From an uncultured Sphingorhabdus sp. (GTDB lineage: Bacteria > Pseudomonadota > Alphaproteobacteria > Sphingomonadales > Sphingomonadaceae), in NCBI RefSeq assembly GCF_937872355.1, contig NZ_CALMSV010000122.1, positions 1 through 40,506 on the forward strand: a stretch of 40,506 nucleotides of DNA, in the 5' to 3' direction. This document shows, one piece after another, positions 8,205 through 14,288 of the stretch; within the stretch, counting starts at the first letter, position 1; every line of letters begins with the position of its first letter. The translations under genes were made by a program, and so were the position numbers. Under the pieces are notes generated by a model. The model had not been told where the DNA came from, did no database searches, and was given only the letters and a program-made list of their open reading frames with translations.

Positions 8205-8729
8205 ATGGCAGACCTATTTGAAACGACGGTTGTCGATCCATCGATACCGCCAGGCGATATACTACCGATCGAGCTCATGCTGCTTGCAGAAATATTCACG
8301 CTCGATGGCGATGATGACCGTATTTACCTCCACACCGAGAACAACACGGCGCAGATACTCCATCTCACAGCATCGGAGCTATCCGCAGCATGTCTCGAAA
8401 CAGTCGGCGAATGCATTGCCAAAACCATAGCAAACGTGGCGCTGCTGAAGGCGACGGCCTCAGACGAGAAAGTTGCGGTCGATCTCAGCGATGATGGCTG
8501 GACCGATATTCTTGCCGACATTGTCAAACGCTCCACAACGCTCGACTTCATCACAGTCGAAACCGGCTATTCCTGCTCAAAACCGAGAAAGGATGGCTTT
8601 GGCGGACGTGCAATTTACATCGACGGCGAGACCATCGCCCATATGTCGACGCACGATTGGCTTCAGCGCATGATTGCTGAAGCCGAAGCCAATCGGCTCG
8701 CCATATCAGACGAAAGGACATCGACATGA
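8205..8729 (+). CDS. Acidic hypothetical protein, 174 aa
   Basis: The ATG at 8205 has CAGGAG at proper spacing. The longer frame from 8139 would run through a G-rich leader and is not credible. The protein is acidic throughout (EIFTLDGDDDRIYLHTENN, about residues 26-44), with a helical middle and a C-terminal half containing GYSCSKPRKDGFGG. No signal peptide or membrane segment, and I do not recognise a domain. Its stop overlaps the next start as ATGA at 8726-8729. Acidic proteins on plasmids sometimes mimic DNA against restriction enzymes, but nothing in the sequence proves that here. Confidence 0.7.
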   Translation: MADLFETTVVDPSIPPGDILPIELMLLAEIFTLDGDDDRIYLHTENNTAQILHLTASELSAACLETVGECIAKTIANVALLKATASDEKVAVDLSDDGWTDILADIVKRSTTLDFITVETGYSCSKPRKDGFGGRAIYIDGETIAHMSTHDWLQRMIAEAEANRLAISDERTST

Positions 8730-8929
8730 TTATCATCATTCCACTCACCATCATCGCTCTCGCGCTGATCGCCATCCTTGCGGTTGCCCGCATGATCATC
8801 ACCCGCTTTCCGAGCCGACTGGGCCTACAGCCCGTCGGCCCGAGTGACCATTGGGTACGCCTCGAAAAGGCGCGCCGCGAAGAGCCGATTTTCGACCTGC
8901 GCGATGCCACAGTTGGCCACATGCGCTGA
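8726..8929 (+). CDS. Small single-pass membrane protein, 67 aa
   Basis: The start overlaps the upstream stop (ATGA). Residues 2-25 form one strong hydrophobic helix (IIIIPLTIIALALIAILAVA), followed by a basic stretch and a soluble tail of about 40 residues, which predicts an inner-membrane anchor with a cytoplasmic tail. No family recognised. The gene is 24 bp upstream of the PP-loop gene and could be co-expressed with it. Confidence 0.62.
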   Translation: MIIIIPLTIIALALIAILAVARMIITRFPSRLGLQPVGPSDHWVRLEKARREEPIFDLRDATVGHMR

Positions 8930-8953
8930 TTCTGCAGAAGGGATCATCCCCAA

Positions 8954-9694
8954 ATGACCAGCACAAGCATCGACACACTCATTCAAAGGGGCGCCTTGTT
9001 TGTCGTCAACCATAGCGGCGGCAAGGACAGCCAGGCAATGTTCGCAAAGATATCGAAGCTAGTACCCGCGCATCAAACGATCATAATTCATGCAATATTG
9101 CCGGAAGTCGAATGGGATGGTGTGATCGAGCATATCAAGCGAACAACTGGCAACGTACCATTGCTATTTGCGAAGGCTAAAAAGACATTTTTCGAAATGG
9201 TCGAACATCGGAGCATGTTCCCGTCGCCTTCTTACCGGCAGTGTACCTCTGACCTGAAACGTAATCCAATTGAACGAGAGATCCGGCGATTCCTCAAAGA
9301 CAATCCTTCATTTGGAGGGCTTGTCGTAAATTGCATGGGTATGCGCGCACAGGAAAGCACCGGTCGAGCTAATTTGGAACCGCTTCAACTCAATCAGAAG
9401 AACAGCAAAGCTGGCCGCGAATGGTACGACTGGCTGCCAATCCATGACTGGCTAATCGACGAAGTGTTTTCGGCTATATCGGATGCAGGACAAGAACCAC
9501 ATTGGGCCTACGCTGCTGGCATGTCGCGCCTCTCTTGCTGTTTTTGCATCATGGCGAACCAATCTGACTTGACGACTGCAGCCCGGCTCGCTCCCGCATT
9601 ATATCAGCGGTATGTCGATACAGAGCGCCGCCTCAACTACACACTATCGCCGAGCAGGAAATCGCTTCCGGATTTAACAGGAATACCAGGTTGA
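8954..9694 (+). CDS. PP-loop / PAPS-reductase-like protein
   Basis: 246 residues with AGAAGGGATC upstream. SGGKDS at residues 21-26 is the PP-loop that binds ATP or the adenylyl group. YRQCTSDLKR (94-103) and MGMRAQES (128-135) are the next conserved blocks of the phage- and plasmid-type phosphoadenosine-phosphosulfate-reductase-like family. SCCFCIM (194-200) supplies a cysteine cluster that may bind iron-sulfur or zinc. No cys-operon partners are present, so sulfate assimilation is unlikely. Relatives such as DndC act in DNA phosphorothioation, but no other dnd-type gene is here. A nucleic-acid or nucleotide modification role, or recipient-defence evasion, is inference. The C-terminus (SPSRKSLPDLTGIPG) looks natural, not truncated. 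Confidence 0.82.
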   Translation: MTSTSIDTLIQRGALFVVNHSGGKDSQAMFAKISKLVPAHQTIIIHAILPEVEWDGVIEHIKRTTGNVPLLFAKAKKTFFEMVEHRSMFPSPSYRQCTSDLKRNPIEREIRRFLKDNPSFGGLVVNCMGMRAQESTGRANLEPLQLNQKNSKAGREWYDWLPIHDWLIDEVFSAISDAGQEPHWAYAAGMSRLSCCFCIMANQSDLTTAARLAPALYQRYVDTERRLNYTLSPSRKSLPDLTGIPG

Positions 9695-9917
9695 GCGGAT
9701 CCTCTCAAAATTGGCGCCTCGTATAAGCCAATGTCAGTTTTTCGAATATATGCCGACCACATCGGAACGACGGACAGTTGATTGTACGAACTGGCTGTAT
9801 GGAGGCTTCACAACGGCAGCAAAGGCCAATCTAGCAATGTTCCAGGACAACCGTTTTTCGCAAGCCGTCCTGTCCTTGATAGCCGCTGAACACTGCGGCG
9901 GCAGCTGACGATTGCAA

Positions 9918-9976
9918 CCAAAAAGCAGCGGACCGAGAAGCCCTACGGGCTTGCCGCACCACTCCTCGCTTTTTGG
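9918..9976. repeat. Nested inverted repeat (9-bp outer, 6-bp inner arms)
   Basis: The outer arms CCAAAAAGC (9918-9926) and GCTTTTTGG (9968-9976) are perfect complements. They enclose an inner hairpin AAGCCC (9938-9943) TAC GGGCTT (9947-9952). The 3' arm ends in a T run, so a terminator after the PP-loop gene is possible, although the distance of more than 220 bp argues for a control element before ssb. Confidence 0.5.
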
Positions 9977-10031
9977 TACCGCCTATCGGCTTGCATTCGC
10001 CACCTTAATGCCACCGCCTGTTTGGTTCATC

Positions 10032-10046
10032 GGCGGACAGTCCGCC
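10032..10046. promoter_or_regulatory. Palindrome GGCGGAC-A-GTCCGCC before ssb
   Basis: A perfect 7-bp palindrome around one central base, 24 bases before the ssb start codon. The size and position suit a dimeric repressor operator or a 5'-UTR hairpin close to the ribosome site (CGGAGAA). Function is inference. Confidence 0.45.
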
Positions 10047-10069
10047 CGATTTCGAAAACGGAGAATGTC

Positions 10070-10405
10070 ATGAAGAACCTTGTTATCCTGATCGGCCGCA
10101 TCGCTGCCGCTCCCGAAACCCGCCAGTCCGGCGAAACCAGCGTCACAAACTTCAACCTAGTCACCGACCGCCCGAAACTGGTCGATGGCAAAACAGTCAA
10201 AAACGACAAAGGCTATACCGATACGATCCCCGAATTCCACCGGATCACCGCATTCAACGGTCTTGGCCAAACCGTCGCCAAGCATAAGGCAAAAGGCGAT
10301 GTCGTCGAAGTCCAGGGTCGGCTGCACTATTCGAAATGGACCGATAATGGCGGGAACGAACGCTACTCGGTCGAAATCATCGCCGAAGAGGTCCTGTTCC
10401 TCTGA
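10070..10405 (+). CDS. ssb: Single-stranded DNA-binding protein (short form)
   Basis: 111 residues; the ATG at 10070 follows CGGAGAATGTC. The OB-fold pattern is clear: MKNLVILIGRIAAAPETR at the N-terminus, TNFNLVTDR near 26-34, EFHRITAFNGLGQTVAKHKAKGD (about 55-77) and VEVQGRLHYSKW (78-89). The protein ends straight after the fold at EEVLFL. It lacks the glycine-rich linker and the acidic Asp-Asp-Ile-Pro-Phe type tip that recruits partners in ordinary bacterial SSB. Plasmid SSBs protect the incoming strand during conjugation, and its place with ardC fits. Without the tip it may coat DNA but not recruit host repair proteins. A terminator-like hairpin follows 14 bp downstream. Confidence 0.9.
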   Translation: MKNLVILIGRIAAAPETRQSGETSVTNFNLVTDRPKLVDGKTVKNDKGYTDTIPEFHRITAFNGLGQTVAKHKAKGDVVEVQGRLHYSKWTDNGGNERYSVEIIAEEVLFL

Positions 10406-10418
10406 TGAAAGCAACAAG

Positions 10419-10444
10419 AGAGGCGCTGCGGACGCAGCGCCTCT
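10419..10444 (+). terminator. GC-rich hairpin after ssb
   Basis: The 12-base arms AGAGGCGCTGCG and CGCAGCGCCTCT are perfect complements separated by GA, so the real loop will open a few pairs. It starts 14 bp after the ssb stop. The following sequence (TCACCCTTTAAC) has only a weak T tract, so termination may be partial and the small downstream gene may still be read. Confidence 0.6.
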
Positions 10445-10479
10445 TCACCCTTTAACATTTCTATGGTATGGAGAGCATC

Positions 10480-10695
10480 ATGGCAACCAAAGCCCAGATC
10501 ATCGAACTTGAATTTGACACTCAAGTCGCAACCCTGAAGAAAACCATGGCCGAGCTCGAACTGATACACCAGCAAACGATCAAAACGATGAAGGAATCGC
10601 AGTATCATCCTGCGAGTATCATCTTTAACTGCATGATTGGTTTTTCCGCCCTGATGGGTGCAGGCATCGCCATCGGAAAATTCCTGCTGAACTAA
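10480..10695 (+). CDS. Small membrane protein with coiled-coil stalk, 71 aa
   Basis: The ATG at 10480 is preceded by GGAGAG; an in-frame ATG at 10468 overlaps that site and is less likely. Residues 5-40 form a charged helix with heptad-like spacing (IIELEFDTQVATLKKTMAEL). A single hydrophobic segment follows at about 47-68 (IIFNCMIGFSALMGAGIAIG). A good rho-independent terminator lies downstream. The family is not recognised. It may be a phage- or plasmid-type membrane accessory protein. Confidence 0.65.
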   Translation: MATKAQIIELEFDTQVATLKKTMAELELIHQQTIKTMKESQYHPASIIFNCMIGFSALMGAGIAIGKFLLN

Positions 10696-10722
10696 ACACC
10701 CAATTCTTGAGAAGTCACAAAC

Positions 10723-10760
10723 GGCTCCTTCGACCGATACGGCGAAGGGGCCATTTTTTT
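10723..10760 (+). terminator. Rho-independent terminator
   Basis: Stem GGCTCCTTCG (10723-10732) pairs with CGAAGGGGCC (10743-10752) with one G-T pair, followed directly by a run of seven T. It closes the ssb and small-membrane-protein transcript. Confidence 0.85.
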
Positions 10761-10830
10761 GCTCTCCATGCAAAAGACATCCGGTGATTGACGCCTTTCG
10801 CCCTTCTTGAAACGCGGCCGAAATTGACTT

Positions 10831-11085
10831 TCAAGTCTGTTGGCCAATCCGGACCAACCAGCAAGCGACGTCCCAGCTATAAGCAAATGATCCCGTTCGT
10901 CCTTCAATCGGGAACAAGCGAACTGGGACAGTGCCCGTTTCTTCCGCCTCAATCAGCTCGTCCAACGTTGCATATCCGAGCGCCTTTCTCAGATTATCGC
11001 CGCTTAACAATGGTCCACATTGACCAAGAAAATCAGCATCAACCTCGGCGAGCAAATCTCGGTCCTCAAGTCGTTGTGCAATCAT
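10831..11085 (-). CDS. Small putative DNA-binding protein, 84 aa
   Basis: The ATG at 11085 has GGAGGAG at proper spacing on the minus strand; the frame runs on to 11157 without a better start. The core GPLLSGDNLRKALGY (about residues 24-38), then LIEAEETGTVPVRLF and a C-terminal SWDVACWLV segment, has the layout of small winged-helix or excisionase-like proteins on mobile elements. In these, a helix-turn-helix precedes a basic hairpin. No membrane segment. It lies alone on the minus strand beside the large palindromic non-coding region, which makes a regulatory role there plausible. The fold assignment is inference. Confidence 0.62.
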   Translation of the reverse strand: MIAQRLEDRDLLAEVDADFLGQCGPLLSGDNLRKALGYATLDELIEAEETGTVPVRLFPIEGRTGSFAYSWDVACWLVRIGQQT

Positions 11086-11693
11086 AAGCACTCCTCCAGC
11101 TGAGCGCGGTGTCTCACAATGTGAACAAATGATCAACAATCGACGAGCTGACCTCAATCGAAATCCCTACTGCTTCCACTCGCAATTTTACTGCTGACCC
11201 CAATCAAGCGGCAGATATCCGGTGCGCCTAAAGCTCTTTTCGGTTTGTAACGTCGCCAAATCGACAATTATGACGACGATGGCGCAGCGCTGCCCTTTGG
11301 CCAGCCCTGCGAACATGACATATCCCGTCTCAGTTTTTTTGGTTTTTGAAAACGATACAGAAGATGGAGGGCAGCAGCGCGCTTCGCACGCTGCTGCAAC
11401 CTGCGCTACTCGCTAAGCAGCCGCCAGCATCGCCAAGCGATGCCGTCGCCGGCCAAGCTCGCCGAGCCCCTGACAGGTCTCGGCCCATACGGGTGACGCT
11501 CAGGCCTGACGTAACAGGCTAACTCAAATACTGCACAGAGCCACGGTTGGACTTGCGAGGTTGTAACATGCTTCGCATGAGGAAGATGCCCTGCTTGCCT
11601 GTTACACCTTCGCTTACAGAGCAGCATCACCATCCGCTTTCCTACCATGCGGGTTTCGGCTCACAAGGGGCTGCCTCCCAGCAACTACGGTCG

Positions 11694-11749
11694 CGGTTTT
11701 CCGCTGGCTGGGCGTTGGCTGCTTGAAGCAGCCAGCCAGCGGAAAACCG
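11694..11749. repeat. 18-bp perfect inverted repeat (cruciform)
   Basis: Left arm 11694-11711 (CGGTTTTCCGCTGGCTGG) and right arm 11732-11749 are exact complements around a 20-base spacer. The spacer edge also forms a second hairpin GGCTGCTT-G-AAGCAGCC (11717-11733) that competes with the inner end of the long stem. No T tract follows, so it is not a simple terminator. Two alternative folds in one element suggest a functional single-stranded DNA or RNA structure. Confidence 0.75.
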
Positions 11750-11893
11750 GACCTGCGTAAAGCTGGCAGCGCGACGTCCCCTTGCGACCCAAGAGCCCCA
11801 CATGTCCGGACGCGTCAGGCGAAGCGGCTCCGTGAGCGAAGGGTGAAAGTAAGTCCAAAATATGCGCGACAGGTCATGAGTTTAATAAAGTGA

Positions 11894-11917
11894 ACAAAAT
11901 TCATTCAGGAATTTTGT
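11894..11917. repeat. 9-bp inverted repeat in AT-rich DNA
   Basis: ACAAAATTC (11894-11902) and GAATTTTGT (11909-11917) are perfect complements around ATTCAG. It lies at the start of the AT-rich stretch that precedes the DUF736 gene, in a position suitable for a repressor operator or a DNA-unwinding element. Confidence 0.5.
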
Positions 11918-12003
11918 GCGTTATTTATTTTTATTTAGTTTTGGCAAAGCTCACCATGAACGATGGGCGGGGGTGGCGCTTTTTTGTCAAGTTTATTGTT
12001 TAA

Positions 12004-12032
12004 TTGACTGAATAGAAGGGAAGTTTTATTTA
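12004..12032 (+). promoter_or_regulatory. Possible sigma70-type promoter for the DUF736 gene
   Basis: TTGACT at 12004-12009 and TATTTA at 12027-12032 are separated by 17 bp in an AT-rich stretch. The -35 box is good (five of six) and the -10 box is weak (three of six). It would give a leader of about 75 bases containing the hairpin at 12069-12093. Confidence 0.35.
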
Positions 12033-12068
12033 AAAGGGGTCGAGAGGGAATGGTCCCAATCGCCAAGT

Positions 12069-12093
12069 GCCGGAAGGGCTCAAAGCTTCCGGC
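12069..12093 (+). promoter_or_regulatory. 5'-UTR hairpin of the DUF736 gene
   Basis: GCCGGAAG (12069-12076) pairs with CTTCCGGC (12086-12093) around a 9-base loop. It sits ten bases before the AAGGAG ribosome site of the DUF736 gene and could stabilise the message or bind a regulator. Confidence 0.4.
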
Positions 12094-12114
12094 GAGAAGT
12101 CAAGGAGAAGTCAA

Positions 12115-12570
12115 ATGCAAATCGGAATTATCCGTAAGAACGCTCGCGGCCTGTTCGTGGGTGCAGTCAGCACATTGGACCTGGGCACGATCAACATCGG
12201 CCTCAATCCCGTGCAATCGCAAAACCCCGAAGCCCCCGCCTATGAAGTTATGGGATGGCGCACAGGTGCGTCGATGGTCAACGCCGTGAAACTCGGCGCT
12301 GTTTGGGAAAAGACCTATCGGGACGGCAGCGGCACGGTTTTCCTTCAGGGCCAGCTTAACGACCCGTCCTTTGCAAAGCCGTTGCGCGTTGCATGCTTCA
12401 CCATCGAAAGCGGCGAAGAAAAAGGCAATATGTCGGTCGTTTGGGATGATGGCAACCGCCGCAATCGCCAGACCAGCGAAACCAAGGAAGCAGCGGCCGA
12501 CGGCGACGATGGCCTTGGCAACTCCACCGCTGGCAACGACCAGCACAGCCAGCACTCTTTCCAAGAGTAA
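12115..12570 (+). CDS. DUF736 family protein
   Basis: 151 residues. The ATG at 12115 has AAGGAG eight bases upstream; the frame from 12067 begins inside the leader hairpin region. The DUF736 domain fills residues 1-110: LNPVQSQNPEAPAYEVMGW (30-48), then GAVWEKTYRDG, and LNDPSFAKPLRVACF near 80-94. DUF736 proteins are small, OB-like, plasmid-associated proteins in alphaproteobacteria without a settled function. The C-terminal 40 residues are low-complexity and hydrophilic. It is followed by the DUF2493 gene, a pairing that I recall from many rhizobial and sphingomonad plasmids. The long structured leader suggests regulation. Confidence 0.88.
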   Translation: MQIGIIRKNARGLFVGAVSTLDLGTINIGLNPVQSQNPEAPAYEVMGWRTGASMVNAVKLGAVWEKTYRDGSGTVFLQGQLNDPSFAKPLRVACFTIESGEEKGNMSVVWDDGNRRNRQTSETKEAAADGDDGLGNSTAGNDQHSQHSFQE

Positions 12571-12577
12571 AGGAGGT

Positions 12578-12608
12578 GAGGGGGGAGCAGCTCAAATGCT
12601 TCCCCCTC
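12578..12608 (+). promoter_or_regulatory. G/C-rich hairpin between DUF736 and DUF2493 genes
   Basis: GAGGGGGGAGCA (12578-12589) pairs with TGCTTCCCCCTC (12597-12608) with one G-T pair and a 7-base loop. It begins 7 bases after the DUF736 stop. No T run follows, so it may be an attenuator or a stability element rather than a terminator. Confidence 0.5.
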
Positions 12609-12714
12609 TAGCCACCGGATAGCGCAGACGCAGCTGTCAAGGAAAGACAGCGCCCCGCATCCCAATGACCAATCGCTTAATGAGCCAACGCCGTTCGCGT
12701 TGCAAGGAGGCATT

Positions 12715-13671
12715 ATGCCCGGATTTATGAGCATGGCGGATTTTCAAGAGCATTATGCCGAAATCACCGCTTCCCCCGAATTTGCCGCAGCCTTTGGCGA
12801 AGAAATCCCGATGGCGCAGCTTTCCCCCTTTGATGAGCCAACGCAAGCCCCGCTTCCCGATGATGGCTTTGCCGAGTTTTTCGCTGGCAGCATGGCAGGA
12901 GCGCCGTTTGAATTGCTCGCCGACACACGGCTTGAGCGTTACGCCGAGCGCATTGCATGGGGCATCGTCAACAGCTTGCACATGGTGGCAAGCCAGATCG
13001 AGCGCGAAGAGGACGACGCAGCAAAGAAACTTGGCGAATTGGCGCGCAATTTTGACCCTTCCGAAATCTACCAAAACGAATTGGAGGAAACGCAGCGCAT
13101 TTGCCAAAGCTTGCACGAGGCGCGCGGCGCGATCGAAGCAATGCGCGACCATGCAGCCGCCAAGTTCAGGACCGAAACCGGCAGACCGTGGACCACGACC
13201 AAGGGGAGCCGTGTTGCATCCGGCCTCACCGCCAGCCAGATCGACGCCAAAGCCTTTCTAGCAGCACGAGCGCAGCAGAAGCGCGACCAGCTTGCACCCG
13301 AAGGCCCATTAGTTGCCATATCAGGTGGCGCGCAATGGGAAGATTCAGCCCCGATCATCGCTAGGCTGGACGCTTGCAAGAAGCGCATCCCTAACATGCT
13401 GTTGGCAACAACCGCACAAGCCAAAGGCGTTGACGCTATCGCCGCCGCATGGGCCGCAGCCAATGACATTAAGGTCATCGCGTTCAGGCTTGACCGCAAT
13501 CTTGGAAACCGCGCAGCCTTTGAACGCAACCGGCGACTTGTTGCCTTGCGTCCGGTCGAGTTGATTATCTGCGAAGGGTCTGGCGTCCAGATCAATCTCG
13601 CCCAGCGCGCCCGCGATGCGGGCTTGCCGGTCTGGATAATCCGCAAGCAGGCGATGGAGGCGGCAGCTTGA
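12715..13671 (+). CDS. DUF2493 (SLOG/YspA-like) domain protein
   Basis: 318 residues. The ATG at 12715 has AAGGAGG; a start at 12700 would overlap it. The N-terminal 190 residues are helical and charged, with a stretch near 95-150 that looks coiled. The C-terminal part from about residue 199 is the DUF2493 domain: VAISGGAQWEDSAPI, AAAWAAANDIKVIAFR, then VELIICEGSG and a final AGLPVWIIR. This is a Rossmann-like SLOG fold that binds nucleotide-type ligands. Related SLOG proteins are thought to sense or process nucleotide signals in conflict systems. The function on this plasmid is unknown. Its stop overlaps the TTG start of the next tiny gene. Confidence 0.85.
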   Translation: MPGFMSMADFQEHYAEITASPEFAAAFGEEIPMAQLSPFDEPTQAPLPDDGFAEFFAGSMAGAPFELLADTRLERYAERIAWGIVNSLHMVASQIEREEDDAAKKLGELARNFDPSEIYQNELEETQRICQSLHEARGAIEAMRDHAAAKFRTETGRPWTTTKGSRVASGLTASQIDAKAFLAARAQQKRDQLAPEGPLVAISGGAQWEDSAPIIARLDACKKRIPNMLLATTAQAKGVDAIAAAWAAANDIKVIAFRLDRNLGNRAAFERNRRLVALRPVELIICEGSGVQINLAQRARDAGLPVWIIRKQAMEAAA

Positions 13672-13793
13672 GCCGCCTTCGCACAGCGTTGCAGCCGGTC
13701 TGGCCCGTCCTATGCTGGTTTGCTGTGGCGCTTGTCATCGCTTTTATCTCAATCGGGATATCGGCCGAAATCTGGCCCAGCGCGACAATCTGA
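13668..13793 (+). CDS. Tiny single-pass membrane protein, 41 aa, TTG start
   Basis: The TTG at 13668 overlaps the DUF2493 stop (TTGA) and has GGAGG seven bases upstream. The product MSRLRTALQPVWPVLCWFAV continues into one hydrophobic helix (about residues 13-33) and ends at the TGA 13791-13793. The ribosome site and the stop/start overlap are the evidence for a real gene. No family recognised. A small membrane partner of the DUF2493 protein is possible. Confidence 0.55.
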   Translation: MSRLRTALQPVWPVLCWFAVALVIAFISIGISAEIWPSATI

Positions 13794-13813
13794 ACGAGAG
13801 AGGAAGCAAAAAG

Positions 13814-14113
13814 ATGAGGCCGGAATTTTTCCTGATCGATGCGGCAACGGGGAAGCCCGCCGCCGCCTATCGCACGACAATCCGCACCGCTGGTGACAGT
13901 GATGTTCTGGTTAAGGATATGCAACAGATCGAAGCCGAGCAATGGCTTGCACATGCTATCGAAAGCAATTTTGCAATTGCCGGAAGCAATGCCCAATCCA
14001 TGCGGCTACGAACTAAGGCCGGAGGATGCGAAGCAGAAATCTGGGGCATTGGTGCAATCCATTTTGGAGTCAGCACTTGCGTCAGTGAAGCGGTGGCAGA
14101 AGATGCAGCTTAG
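13814..14113 (+). CDS. Hypothetical protein, 99 aa
   Basis: The ATG at 13814 follows GAGAGGAAG. The product is soluble, with EFFLIDAATGKPAAAYRTT near the start and a cysteine-containing second half (KAGGCEAEIWGIGAIHFG). No domain recognised. It overlaps the next small gene by 11 bases. It is probably part of the DUF736/DUF2493 transcript. Confidence 0.58.
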   Translation: MRPEFFLIDAATGKPAAAYRTTIRTAGDSDVLVKDMQQIEAEQWLAHAIESNFAIAGSNAQSMRLRTKAGGCEAEIWGIGAIHFGVSTCVSEAVAEDAA

Positions 14114-14288
14114 CCGATCAACGAACATCGCAACCGGCGAAATGCGCTATCATGCCGATGGCCGCCGCATTACATTTGAGCGCTATCATGAGCTATGGGG
14201 CGCAACTGCAAAAGTCAGCGCGCTTGCTACCACACGGACCAATTATGGCTGGCGCTATACCGCCTCGCTGTCCCATGCAGACGGGTAA
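14103..14288 (+). CDS. Small hypothetical protein, 61 aa
   Basis: The ATG at 14103 overlaps the previous stop in another frame; the ribosome site (GTGGCAGAAG) is weak. The product is short, basic and soluble (MRYHADGRRITFERYHELWG in its middle). Overlap with genes on both sides fits the compressed style of this region, but coding evidence is modest. No family recognised. Confidence 0.42.
   Translation: MQLSRSTNIATGEMRYHADGRRITFERYHELWGATAKVSALATTRTNYGWRYTASLSHADG

Larger units (their letters stand above)
9695..10069 (+). other. 375-bp intergenic region upstream of ssb
   Basis: No convincing gene. A 65-codon frame starts with TTG at 9711 but has no ribosome site. The stretch holds two structured elements that I list separately: a nested inverted repeat at 9918-9976 and a compact palindrome at 10032-10046. 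It probably contains the ssb promoter, but I could not pick reliable -35 and -10 boxes. Confidence 0.6.
11086..12114. other. About 1 kb of non-coding DNA rich in inverted repeats
   Basis: I see no credible gene; the short frames here lack ribosome sites. Perfect inverted repeats include GCAGCAGCG/CGCTGCTGC (11371-11379 and 11389-11397), GCATCG/CGATGC (11427-11432 and 11438-11443), CATGC-TTC-GCATG (11567-11579) and long-range GTAACAGGC/GCCTGTTAC (11511-11519 and 11597-11605). The 18-bp cruciform at 11694 and the AT-rich repeat at 11894 are listed separately. From about 11,870 to 12,040 the DNA becomes AT-rich. Candidates are a vegetative origin, a single-strand initiation site or leading-region promoter, or an unrecognised structured RNA. 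No iterons and no Rep gene are visible. Confidence 0.6.

Noticed and set aside
9711-9908. 65-codon plus-strand frame after the PP-loop gene
   Set aside because: TTG start without a ribosome site and no recognisable motif. It could be a remnant but I cannot support it as a gene.
11222-11648. Short frames in the palindromic non-coding region (11222-11416 plus, 11406-11648 minus)
   Set aside because: No ribosome sites and no motifs. They follow the repeats and are best explained as chance frames.
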